DNA of 9,793 bases from Aquirhabdus sp. (lineage in GTDB: Bacteria; Pseudomonadota; Gammaproteobacteria; Pseudomonadales; Moraxellaceae). The notes beneath the pieces were generated by a model that did no database searches, was not told the DNA's origin, and saw nothing but the letters and a program-made list of their open reading frames with translations. This document shows positions 1 to 7,272 of the stretch, one piece after another. Each line of letters starts with the position of its first letter. Within the stretch, counting starts at the first letter, position 1. The stretch lies in NCBI GenBank assembly GCA_030152425.1, contig JASLJP010000172.1:1-9793 (forward strand). Reading direction: 5' to 3'. A program made the translations under genes and the position numbers.

Positions 1-1
1 T

Positions 2-54
2 CGCATTTATTGCGATATGGCGCACACTCCGTGCGCCGTATCGCAATAAATGCG
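2..54. repeat. Large near-perfect inverted repeat (hairpin)
   Basis: Arms 2-25 and 31-54 are 24 nt each, around the 5-nt loop ACTCC. All positions pair except T18/G38, which is a permitted G-U wobble in a top-strand RNA. No T-run follows on the plus strand (CAAAAG comes next), so it is not a canonical rightward terminator. It could terminate a leftward transcript, but the bases beyond position 1 are not visible. It could also be a palindromic repeat element or a paired protein-binding site. The hairpin itself is certain; its role is not. Confidence 0.85.
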
Positions 55-147
55 CAAAAGCGCCGCTAAAATGAGCATTGCGCCATTGTAGAGAAATTCC
101 GCACACTTTGCACCGCCAGACGCATACGTTACAAGGCGTGATTTATC

Positions 148-176
148 TGCATATCCGCTTTAGAATGCCTTAGAAT
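148..176 (+). promoter_or_regulatory. Possible kinase promoter with tandem TTAGAAT
   Basis: TTAGAAT occurs at 160-166 and 170-176, exactly 10 bp apart. Each contains TAGAAT, a five-of-six match to the sigma70 -10 box. Seventeen bases before the second copy is TGCATA (148-153), only a weak -35 match, and the first copy has none. The site lies about 80 bp before the kinase start. The promoter call is an inference; the tandem repeat is observed. Confidence 0.3.
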
Positions 177-180
177 TAAA

Positions 181-191
181 CAATAAATGCG
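181..191 (+). repeat. Third copy of the 11-mer CAATAAATGCG
   Basis: CAATAAATGCG occurs at 44-54 and again at 181-191 on the plus strand, and its reverse complement forms 2-12. The first two are the outer ends of the hairpin arms. The third stands alone, 64 bp upstream of the kinase start. Such a shared word could be a regulator-binding site, but only the repetition is seen directly. Confidence 0.6.
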
Positions 192-254
192 GTCACTTAC
201 GATCTTTTATGATCGGAACACGACCCGCCATGAGCGGAAACAAGGAATGTGGGT

Positions 255-3104
255 ATGAGCAAAGCGCAAGGCGGTTGGCTAAAGCGGTTAAGCATCCATA
301 ATGCATATGAGCAATTGGTTGCGCTGATCTTTATCCCGATCACCGTCCTGACCCTGATCGGAGCATCCTTGGTCATCTCCGAGACCACGCGCTCGGCCTA
401 TGCCGAGCAGCGAAGCCGTGCCGAAGCTGCTCTGACCCGCTACCAACAAGCCTCGCACCTCCTGATCCCGCTGCTCGAACAACCCGATGGCTCAACCAAA
501 GCCAAAAGCATCCTGCAAAGTATCCTCGCCGAAGAATACGTGGCGCGCGCCGGACTGGTGGATATCCACGGCATCTCGCGCCTGGGCATGGGCTATAACA
601 GCGATAAACCGTGGCCGAAATTTCCGATCAACCGCCAAGCCTTTGGCCCGCTGACCAATGACATCGGCAACAGCTATGGCCTGTTGGTCGGCTACTCCAG
701 CGACAGCCCGATCTGGCTGATGGTGGACATGGACAACCAGCCGCTGAAACTGGCGCGCTATCGGGTACTGGCGATCCTGATCATCACCGGCCTGATCACG
801 CTGATGCTGCTACTGCTGTGTTTGAGCTTTTATTCCACCCGCTGGATCGCGCCGATCTATGAGCTGCGCATGCTGCTGCAGCGCCTGTCGCTCAATACCT
901 TAAACCAGCCGATCGACACCAGCAGCTATGGTGAGATGCATCTGCTGCAAAAAGACTTTGGCTACTTCTTGCGCCGCTTGCACAGCAGTGTGATCGAGCT
1001 ACAGGCGCATAGCGAGCAGACCGAGGATGACCTGCGCCAGACGCTGGACACCATCGAGATGCAAAACATCTCCTACCGCCAAGCCCGCGACTCGGCGCTG
1101 CAAGCCAGCAGCACCAAATCGGTATTTCTGGCCAACATCAGCCATGAGCTGCGCACGCCACTCAATAGTATCGACGGGTTTATCAACCTGCTGTCGCGTC
1201 GTGGTGAGCTGTCGGACGAACAAAGCCTGTATGTACAAACCATCCGTAAATCCAGCGCCCACTTGCTGGCGCTGATCAACGACGTGTTGGATTTTTCCAA
1301 GATCGAGGCCGGTAAACTGGCGCTGGATCAGGCACCGTTTAACCTCGAAGAAACCGTGTTTGAAGTCATCGACATGCTCTCGCCACTGGCCAGCGAGAAG
1401 AATCTCAATATCGCCGTCTACTACTATGACGATGTGCCGCGCATCACCAATGGCGATGCCCTGCGTATCCGCCAGATCCTGACCAATCTGGTCAGCAATG
1501 CCATCAAGTTCACTACCCAAGGCGAGATCATCATCCGCGTGCGGCTCGACGATCCCAAACAACCGCTGCGCGCCAACCAGAACCTGATCCACTTCTCGGT
1601 ACAGGATAGTGGTGTCGGCCTGTCCGGCACCACCAAAGACACACTGTTTCAGTCCTTCTACCAAGGCGATCCGTCGGTCACCCGCCAATACGGCGGCACC
1701 GGTCTGGGTCTGGCCATTGTGCGCCAGCTCACCCAACTGATGGGCGGTGAAGTGGGCTGCGAAGACAACGCCGAACAAGGCGCGACGTTCTGGTTTACCG
1801 CGCTGCTGGGTGTGACCCATGAGCAAGACGTCGAGTGGCCACGTCTGACGGGTCGCCGCGTACTGGCGCATATTGGCCATCGCGCCAGCTTCAATATCCT
1901 GCGCGCCTACCTCGCCCATACCGGCGTCCAGCTCGAAGAAGCCAGCTCGCTGCCCGATCTGTTTGGCCGTCTGACCGAGTTTGAACAAGACACCAAAGGC
2001 CTGGGCTGGGTGATCGTCGATGCCGATACCAAAGATACCCCGGCGCTGATCCGTGAAATCCGTACCCGCTACAGCGGAGAGCTGGTGCTGTTTGGCTATC
2101 AGATGGGCATCGACCCGGCGGTACTCAGCGAGTACCAAGTCCGCGCGCTCTATCAACCGGTCAGCCGCGTCGGACTGCTGAGCATCCTCGAACCGAAAGG
2201 CAACGCCGAGCAGGAACAAGCCCCGCGCTTTGCCGGACGCAACTTGCACGTGCTGGCGGTGGACGACCATACACCAAACCTGATGGTACTCGACGCCCTG
2301 CTCGGCGACCTCGGCATCCATACCACGACCGCCAGTAACGGCATCGAAGCCATCGCCTATATCGAGTCACGCCTTGATCCAGAGTCGCCGGAAGCACCGT
2401 TTGACCTGATCTTTATGGACATCCAGATGCCGAAGATGTCGGGGCTGGAGGTCACGCAACGTATCCGTCTGCTGGAAGCCGAGCATGCCCAAAGCGGTGA
2501 GAAGCCCCCGCATACGCCGATCATCGCCCTGACGGCGCATGCGCTCAGCGACGAGCGCGATCGTCTGCTGGCGGCTGGCATGGATGACTATTTCAGCAAA
2601 CCGATCCAGCAAGCCCAACTGGTGAGCATTCTGGAGCGCTGGACCGGTAAATACGCCACCGACAGCACGGACGCGTTTGAAGAGCAGGATCTACCCGAAG
2701 AAGAAAGCCATCCAGTGGTCGACTGGCAGATGAGTCTGAATCTGGCGGCCGGCAAGGTCGATCTGGCGCGTGATCTACTGCGCATGCTGGTCGAAACCCT
2801 GCCGAACGACAAGCAGGAGCTGATCAAAAGCTGGCAGGCCAATAACTACGAAGCACTGCTGTCCGAAGTGCATCGCATGCACGGCGGTAGCCGCTATACC
2901 GGCACGCCGACGCTACGCAAAACGACCGGCATGATGGAGCGCGCACTGACGGCGGCGCAAAAAGTGGATTATTTCTTTGACTACGACACGCAGAGCGCTT
3001 TAAAAGCAGAATTGACTTCAAATTTTTACGCGATGATAGATGCCATTGACGCGATTTTAGCCTATCCTTTTGAACAGATTGGTGATGTGTTCCAGCCCAA
3101 GTAG
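255..3104 (+). CDS. barA: BarA/GacS-type hybrid sensor histidine kinase
   Basis: This is a tripartite inner-membrane sensor kinase of about 949 residues, close to the usual BarA/GacS length. In the family it phosphorylates the UvrY/GacA response regulator, which controls Csr/Rsm small RNAs. Visible parts, numbered from the ATG at 255, are: membrane segments about 20-42 and 171-193 flanking a periplasmic region; a HAMP-like linker and coiled coil (about 195-285); a HisKA H-box with H297 (SHELRTP); ATPase N-box asparagines 411/415; G1 DSGVG at 451-455; G2 GGTGLGLA at 480-487. A degenerate receiver-like stretch (about 535-645) lacks the acidic pair. The true receiver has D670/D671, phosphoacceptor D722, T760 and K782. 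A C-terminal HPt domain carries H873 (HRMHGG). A GTG start at 249 is possible, but AAGGA at 242-246 sits 8 nt before ATG 255, which favours the ATG. No cognate regulator gene is in the window. The last roughly 100 bp are AT-richer than the rest. Confidence 0.93.
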   Translation: MSKAQGGWLKRLSIHNAYEQLVALIFIPITVLTLIGASLVISETTRSAYAEQRSRAEAALTRYQQASHLLIPLLEQPDGSTKAKSILQSILAEEYVARAGLVDIHGISRLGMGYNSDKPWPKFPINRQAFGPLTNDIGNSYGLLVGYSSDSPIWLMVDMDNQPLKLARYRVLAILIITGLITLMLLLLCLSFYSTRWIAPIYELRMLLQRLSLNTLNQPIDTSSYGEMHLLQKDFGYFLRRLHSSVIELQAHSEQTEDDLRQTLDTIEMQNISYRQARDSALQASSTKSVFLANISHELRTPLNSIDGFINLLSRRGELSDEQSLYVQTIRKSSAHLLALINDVLDFSKIEAGKLALDQAPFNLEETVFEVIDMLSPLASEKNLNIAVYYYDDVPRITNGDALRIRQILTNLVSNAIKFTTQGEIIIRVRLDDPKQPLRANQNLIHFSVQDSGVGLSGTTKDTLFQSFYQGDPSVTRQYGGTGLGLAIVRQLTQLMGGEVGCEDNAEQGATFWFTALLGVTHEQDVEWPRLTGRRVLAHIGHRASFNILRAYLAHTGVQLEEASSLPDLFGRLTEFEQDTKGLGWVIVDADTKDTPALIREIRTRYSGELVLFGYQMGIDPAVLSEYQVRALYQPVSRVGLLSILEPKGNAEQEQAPRFAGRNLHVLAVDDHTPNLMVLDALLGDLGIHTTTASNGIEAIAYIESRLDPESPEAPFDLIFMDIQMPKMSGLEVTQRIRLLEAEHAQSGEKPPHTPIIALTAHALSDERDRLLAAGMDDYFSKPIQQAQLVSILERWTGKYATDSTDAFEEQDLPEEESHPVVDWQMSLNLAAGKVDLARDLLRMLVETLPNDKQELIKSWQANNYEALLSEVHRMHGGSRYTGTPTLRKTTGMMERALTAAQKVDYFFDYDTQSALKAELTSNFYAMIDAIDAILAYPFEQIGDVFQPK

Positions 3105-3182
3105 ACATTGCGAACCTGACCCCTTGAGACTCGATGAGGCCGCGATTGCGGGACTTGACTCACTACAAGGATTTTACGCCTT

Positions 3183-3686
3183 ATGCTGATTTGGTTTACG
3201 GTTTTACTCTACCCCGCAGCGCTGCTGATGCTGGCAGTCCTGCTGACGAAACGGATCAGTCTTTTTATGATGCTGTGGACGCAAGCACTCATCATGCTCG
3301 TACCGCTGATCCGGATGGCCTGTGGCTTTCCCGCCTTTACCGGATATGACAGCAGCGTCTTGGTGCTGATCCTGCTGACCTTTGTCGGCGTACTGTCGGG
3401 CTGGCCACTGGCCGAAAAACTGCGTCTTTATATCGACCGACGCCGTGAGAGCATTACCAATACCATCATCCTATCGCGCGCCTTTAACAGCGCAGCACTG
3501 GCCGCGTTTGTCACGACCCTGTTGAATCTGTGCTGGCAACCGCTCAGTCTGGGCTGGCCGTTTTTCAGTCAGGCAGTGGGCGACTGGATCGGCAGCCAAG
3601 GCACGCTGATCGTGCTGGTCATCTGCCTCGCCATCGGCCTGATCGGCCTGCCGCGCTATCTCAACTCGGTTTTGTATCGCCGTTAA
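3183..3686 (+). CDS. Unrecognised small polytopic membrane protein
   Basis: I do not recognise the family of this 167-residue protein. It is strongly hydrophobic, with about five likely transmembrane helices: roughly residues 2-22, 27-45, 58-74, 100-116 and 140-158. A basic loop (about 79-90, containing RLYIDRRRES) lies between helices 3 and 4 and is probably cytosolic. The C terminus ends in a basic YRR. There is no visible catalytic motif, signal-peptidase site or nucleotide-binding motif. The start at ATG 3183 follows AAGGA at 3167-3171 with an 11-nt spacer, which is a little long. It lies 78 bp after the kinase stop and 30 bp before the crotonase start, in the same direction, so co-transcription with either is plausible. 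The coding style (GC-rich third positions) matches its neighbours, which supports a real gene. A role with the kinase would be speculation. Confidence 0.8.
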   Translation: MLIWFTVLLYPAALLMLAVLLTKRISLFMMLWTQALIMLVPLIRMACGFPAFTGYDSSVLVLILLTFVGVLSGWPLAEKLRLYIDRRRESITNTIILSRAFNSAALAAFVTTLLNLCWQPLSLGWPFFSQAVGDWIGSQGTLIVLVICLAIGLIGLPRYLNSVLYRR

Positions 3687-3716
3687 CCCTTTATTTTGTT
3701 CGTTAGGAATTTGCTC

Positions 3717-4505
3717 ATGTCTTTGGTGTTTTTACAAAAAAAAGGCCCGATCGCTACGGTACAGCTCAACCGTCCGGAAAAGCGCAATGCCATGAGCTTT
3801 GACCTGCTGCGCGAGCTGGTCAGCACGGCACGCGCCATCAAAAAAGACAAATCGATCCGCGTGGTGATCTTAAGCGGTGTCGGTGAGTCGTTTAGCGCCG
3901 GGATCGACCTCGCCGATCTGCAAAGCCGTAAAAACGCCCTGTTTGCCGCATGGGAGCTGCTCAAGCCCGGACAGAGCCTGTTTCAAAAAGCGTTTTTGGT
4001 CTGGCAAGACCTACCAGTGCCGGTCATCGCCGCCCTGCATGGCCACTGCCTCGGTGCAGGCATGCAACTGGCACTGGCGGCGGACATCCGCATCGCCACG
4101 CCGACCTGCAAGCTGTCGATCATGGAAGGCCGCTGGGGTCTGGTGCCTGACATGGGTCTGACCCAGACCCTAAAAGGCATCGTGCCGCTCGATGTCGCCA
4201 AAGAGCTGACCATGACCGCACGCGTGCTGACCGGTAAGGAGGCAGAAAAACTGCATCTGGTCACCCACCTCGCCGCCGACCCGATGGCGGCCGCGATCAC
4301 CCTCGCCGAAGAGCTCATCACCCGCTCACCGGACTCGCTGCTGGCCAGCAAACGCGTGCTGGATGCGATGGAGCACAACCCACGCGGCGCCCTGCGTCTG
4401 GAAAAAATCTGGCAACTGAAACTGCTGCTGAGTAAAAACCGCCAGATCGCGATGCGTAAAGACAAGAAGCCCGAGCTGGAATACCAGCCGCGCCAGTACC
4501 GCTAA
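3717..4505 (+). CDS. Crotonase-family enoyl-CoA hydratase/isomerase-like protein
   Basis: This is a cytosolic acyl-CoA enzyme of the crotonase fold; 262 residues is the usual length. The N-terminal LNRPEKRNAM, the FSAGIDL element (about 58-65) and HGHCLGAGMQLALAADIRI (from 109) are hallmark segments that form the CoA site and oxyanion hole. By alignment from memory, the two classical hydratase glutamates correspond to Q117 and E137, so the first is replaced. D145 (in PDMG) falls where dienoyl-CoA isomerases carry an essential aspartate. A typical hydratase activity is therefore doubtful; an isomerase or another crotonase reaction is more likely. The start at ATG 3717 follows AGGA (3705-3708) at 8-nt spacing. 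An in-frame TTG at 3696 would add seven residues but lacks a Shine-Dalgarno site. The next gene begins 2 bp after its stop, so they are probably one operon. The substrate is unknown. Confidence 0.88.
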   Translation: MSLVFLQKKGPIATVQLNRPEKRNAMSFDLLRELVSTARAIKKDKSIRVVILSGVGESFSAGIDLADLQSRKNALFAAWELLKPGQSLFQKAFLVWQDLPVPVIAALHGHCLGAGMQLALAADIRIATPTCKLSIMEGRWGLVPDMGLTQTLKGIVPLDVAKELTMTARVLTGKEAEKLHLVTHLAADPMAAAITLAEELITRSPDSLLASKRVLDAMEHNPRGALRLEKIWQLKLLLSKNRQIAMRKDKKPELEYQPRQYR

Positions 4506-4507
4506 GC

Positions 4508-5380
4508 ATGACGGCACGCCTAGCATTCCTCGGCATGGGCTTGATGGGCAGCCGCATGAGCCAGCGCTGGCTGGCGGCGGGCTATCCGGTCGCCGTCTGG
4601 AATCGCAGCGCAGCGGCAACCGCCCCCTTGGTGGCGCTGGGTGCAAGCGCACTGCACGATCTCCACGACCTGTCCAGCTATGACGTGATCGCCCTGTGTC
4701 TGGCGGATGATGCCGCAGTGGCCTCGGTCGCCGAGACGCTACTGGCCTCCCTCCAGCCGCAGCAAATCATCATCGACTTTTCCAGTAGCTCGGTGGCACT
4801 CACTCAGCAGCTTGCTGCACGGGCACACGCCCAAGGCGCCCACTGGATCGACGCGCCCGTCTCGGGCGGGGTCATGGGCGCAGCGCAGGGCAGTCTGGTG
4901 ATCTTTGCCGGTGGCGATGCCACGGTGATCGCGGGTCTGGCCGATGTGTTTGCCCCGCTGTCGCAGCGGGTGACGCGGATGGGTGACTCGGGTACGGGGC
5001 AGGCCACCAAGATCTGCAACCAGCTCATCGTCGCCGCTACCAGCACGCTGATCGCCGAAGCCGTGACGCTGGCCGAACGTGCCGGTGTGGATGCGCGCCT
5101 GCTGGCACCTGCGCTGGCAGGCGGCTTTGCCGACTCCAAACCGTTTCAGATCCTCGCACCGCGCATGGCGACGCGGAGCTTTGAACCGGTGCAGTGGAAG
5201 GTACAAACACTGGCCAAAGACCTCGGTCTGGCCATGCAGCTTGCTGCCCAGCATGGCGTAACGCTGCAGGTGGCAGCACAAGCCCTGACACAGCTACAAA
5301 AACATGCTGCAGCGGGCTATGCCAGTGCCGACCTATCCAGCGTGATCAACGTCGTCCATGCAGCACCCCATAACTTATAA
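4508..5380 (+). CDS. NAD(P)-dependent 3-hydroxyacid dehydrogenase (GlxR/HIBADH family)
   Basis: This is a 290-residue beta-hydroxyacid dehydrogenase. Family members oxidise or reduce short 3-hydroxyacids such as glycerate/tartronate semialdehyde (GlxR/GarR), 3-hydroxyisobutyrate (MmsB) or L-threonate (LtnD). The N terminus has the Rossmann dinucleotide motif GMGLMG (9-14). The substrate-binding signature DAPVSGG is at 115-121, and the catalytic lysine is K168 in GQATKICNQ. A helical C-terminal domain includes KDLGLA (237-242). WNRS at 31-34, just after the second strand, could favour NADP, but this is not decisive. The start codon ATG 4508 is 2 bp after the crotonase stop and has no good ribosome site, suggesting translational coupling. 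The following isomerase-like gene points towards tartronate semialdehyde or a four-carbon threonate-type acid. The crotonase upstream leaves a valine-type 3-hydroxyisobutyrate role open. Family is certain; substrate is not. Confidence 0.9.
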   Translation: MTARLAFLGMGLMGSRMSQRWLAAGYPVAVWNRSAAATAPLVALGASALHDLHDLSSYDVIALCLADDAAVASVAETLLASLQPQQIIIDFSSSSVALTQQLAARAHAQGAHWIDAPVSGGVMGAAQGSLVIFAGGDATVIAGLADVFAPLSQRVTRMGDSGTGQATKICNQLIVAATSTLIAEAVTLAERAGVDARLLAPALAGGFADSKPFQILAPRMATRSFEPVQWKVQTLAKDLGLAMQLAAQHGVTLQVAAQALTQLQKHAAAGYASADLSSVINVVHAAPHNL

Positions 5381-5389
5381 GAGCTGTCT

Positions 5390-6178
5390 ATGCCGCATTT
5401 TTCCGCCAATATCTCCATGCTGTTTACCGAGTATCCGCTGATCGAGCGCTTTGCCCTCGCCCGCCAGCACGGCTTTGAGGCCATCGAGATCCAGTTTCCC
5501 TACGAGCTGACCACTGCACAGATCCAAGAACAGCTCGACCTGCATCAGCTTAAACTGATCCTGATCAACATCCCGGCCGGCGACCTGATGCAGGGCGGCG
5601 ATGGGCTGGCCGGGATACCGGGGCGCGAGCAGCAATTTCGCCAAGCGGTGTTTGATGCCGCGCACTATGCCCGCAGCCTCAAAGTGCCGCGCGTCAACAT
5701 CCTCGCTGGACGCCAGCCGGTCGACAGCGATCTGCTGCCCTGCCTGCATGTGCTGGCCGCCAATACCCGTTTTGCCATGGACGTGATGGCCGGGTCGAAT
5801 ATCGGAGTAGTGATCGAAGCGATCAATGGCGTGGATATGCCGCGCTTTCTGGTTCAGAACATCGTGCAGATGGAGGAGATCTTGGAGGCCGTGAATAGCC
5901 CCAATATCCAGATCCCGCTCAAGATGCAGTTTGATTGCTACCACATGGCGATGATGGGAGAGGATCTGGCGACCGGACTGACCGAGAATATCGAGCAAAT
6001 TGGTCATATCCAGTTTGCCGACTGCCCAAACCGTCATGAGCCGGGCACGGGCAATATCGACTATCAGAATATTTTTTGGCGCATCGATCAGTCGGGCTAT
6101 CAGGGCTATTGCGGCGCTGAATATCGCCCGTCCAAGGTCACGGCACAGACCTTGGACTGGATGAAGTGGAGCGAGTGA
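5390..6178 (+). CDS. Hydroxypyruvate isomerase-like TIM-barrel protein (Hyi/OtnI family)
   Basis: This 262-residue protein of the xylose-isomerase-like TIM-barrel superfamily matches hydroxypyruvate isomerase (Hyi), which interconverts hydroxypyruvate and tartronate semialdehyde. The related OtnI acts on 2-oxo-tetronate. The start MPHFSANISMLF and the segment PRVNILAG (100-107) are typical. Likely metal and catalytic residues are E143 (VIEAIN), D182 (FDCYH), Q208 (HIQFAD) and E244 (GAEYRP), the Glu-Asp-Gln-Glu pattern of the family. The segment HEPGTGNIDY (216-225) is also a family hallmark. The start at ATG 5390 follows the preceding stop by 9 bp, with a weak AAGAG at 5379-5383. In glyoxylate-carboligase clusters Hyi is paired with GlxR, matching the gene just before it, but gcl is absent here. 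Hyi versus OtnI cannot be decided from the sequence alone. Confidence 0.9.
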   Translation: MPHFSANISMLFTEYPLIERFALARQHGFEAIEIQFPYELTTAQIQEQLDLHQLKLILINIPAGDLMQGGDGLAGIPGREQQFRQAVFDAAHYARSLKVPRVNILAGRQPVDSDLLPCLHVLAANTRFAMDVMAGSNIGVVIEAINGVDMPRFLVQNIVQMEEILEAVNSPNIQIPLKMQFDCYHMAMMGEDLATGLTENIEQIGHIQFADCPNRHEPGTGNIDYQNIFWRIDQSGYQGYCGAEYRPSKVTAQTLDWMKWSE

Positions 6179-6183
6179 GCCGC

Positions 6184-7272
6184 TTAGAGCACGGCGTCCA
6201 GACGGGCGATCAGGGCGTGGTTCTGCGCCTCAGTGCCGATGGTGATGCGCAGGAACTGCTCGATACGCGGCTTGGCAAAATGACGCACGATAATGCCGAC
6301 CTCACGCAGTGACTTGGCCAGATCCACCGCATGATGCAATGGATGACGGGCAAAAATAAAATTAGCGTGTGACGGCAGCACATCAAAGCCCTGTTTGATC
6401 AGTTCACCGACCAACTCCTCTCGCAGACCGATCACGGTATTGCACGAGGCTTTAAAATAATCATCATCTTCATACGAGGCCACACCACCGACGATGGCCA
6501 GCCGATCCAGCGGGTAGGAGTTAAAGCTGTTTTTCACTCGCTCCAAGGCCTCGATCAGATGCGCCTGCGCAAACACCACCCCGATGCGCAACCCCGCCAA
6601 GGCGCGTGATTTCGACACCGTCTGACAGACGACAAGATTGGCAAACTCAGCCACCAGACTCACGGCAGACTCGCCGCCGAAGTCGATATAGGCTTCGTCA
6701 ATGACCACCACCGAGTCTGGACTCTGGCGCAGCAGTTCACGAATTTTTTCCAGCGATAACAACACCCCGGTCGGCGCATTGGGATTGGCCAATATAATGC
6801 CGCCATTCGGCCGAGCATAGTCTGCGACATCAATCTCGAACTGCGCATTGAGCGGCACCTGCACGGCCTCGACCTGATACAGCTGACTATAGACCGGATA
6901 GAAACTATAGGTGATGTCCGGATAGAGGATCGGCAACGGCTGTTTGAAAAACGCCATAAACACATGTGCCAGCACCTCGTCCGAGCCATTGCCCAGAAAC
7001 ACCTGAGTGGTGTCCAAGCCGTGGTAGTGGGCGATGGTGGATTTCAGCACGCTGGCATCCGGGTCGGGATAGAGGCGCAGCAGGTCACCATCCACGCCGA
7101 GTGCCGCGATCACCGCCTCGCGCACCTTTGGCGATGGCGGAAACGGGCTTTCGTTGGTATTCAGCTTGATCAGATTATTTAGCTTGGGCTGCTCGCCGGG
7201 CACATAGGGCACCAGATCACGAACCAGTGGACTCCATAAGCGTTGGTTTTGGCTTTGATTAGTCGCACTCAT
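6184..7272 (-). CDS. hisC: Histidinol-phosphate aminotransferase
   Basis: HisC transfers an amino group from glutamate to imidazole-acetol phosphate, giving L-histidinol phosphate. It is a cytosolic fold-type I PLP enzyme. From the chosen start the protein has 362 residues, normal for the family. The opening has LIKLNTNESPFPPSP, followed by NPNAPTG (about 163-169), DEAYIDF (about 192-198) and the Schiff-base lysine near 221 in SKSRALAGLRIG. Two adjacent ATGs, 7275 and 7272, are possible starts. The strong site GGGAGGT (minus strand, 7284-7278) lies 5 nt from 7272 but only 2 nt from 7275, so I chose 7272. The frame stays open upstream for 37 more codons, but that part lies inside hisD and has no family similarity. 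It overlaps the hisD stop by one base, implying coupled translation. It ends 5 bp from the convergent isomerase-like gene. Confidence 0.95.
   Translation of the reverse strand: MSATNQSQNQRLWSPLVRDLVPYVPGEQPKLNNLIKLNTNESPFPPSPKVREAVIAALGVDGDLLRLYPDPDASVLKSTIAHYHGLDTTQVFLGNGSDEVLAHVFMAFFKQPLPILYPDITYSFYPVYSQLYQVEAVQVPLNAQFEIDVADYARPNGGIILANPNAPTGVLLSLEKIRELLRQSPDSVVVIDEAYIDFGGESAVSLVAEFANLVVCQTVSKSRALAGLRIGVVFAQAHLIEALERVKNSFNSYPLDRLAIVGGVASYEDDDYFKASCNTVIGLREELVGELIKQGFDVLPSHANFIFARHPLHHAVDLAKSLREVGIIVRHFAKPRIEQFLRITIGTEAQNHALIARLDAVL

Noticed and set aside
52..63. GCGC-AAAA-GCGC mini-hairpin
   Set aside because: Only four base pairs, and it overlaps the end of the far stronger hairpin arm.
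181..196. Resemblance of AAATGCGGTCA to the Pasteurellaceae DNA uptake sequence
   Set aside because: It has one mismatch to the core, occurs only once in this form, and the organism does not look like a Pasteurellaceae.
999..2321. 440-codon open frame antisense to the sensor kinase
   Set aside because: It lies entirely within a well-supported kinase gene, has no recognisable domain and is rich in Q, H and G, as expected for the reverse of GC-rich coding sequence.
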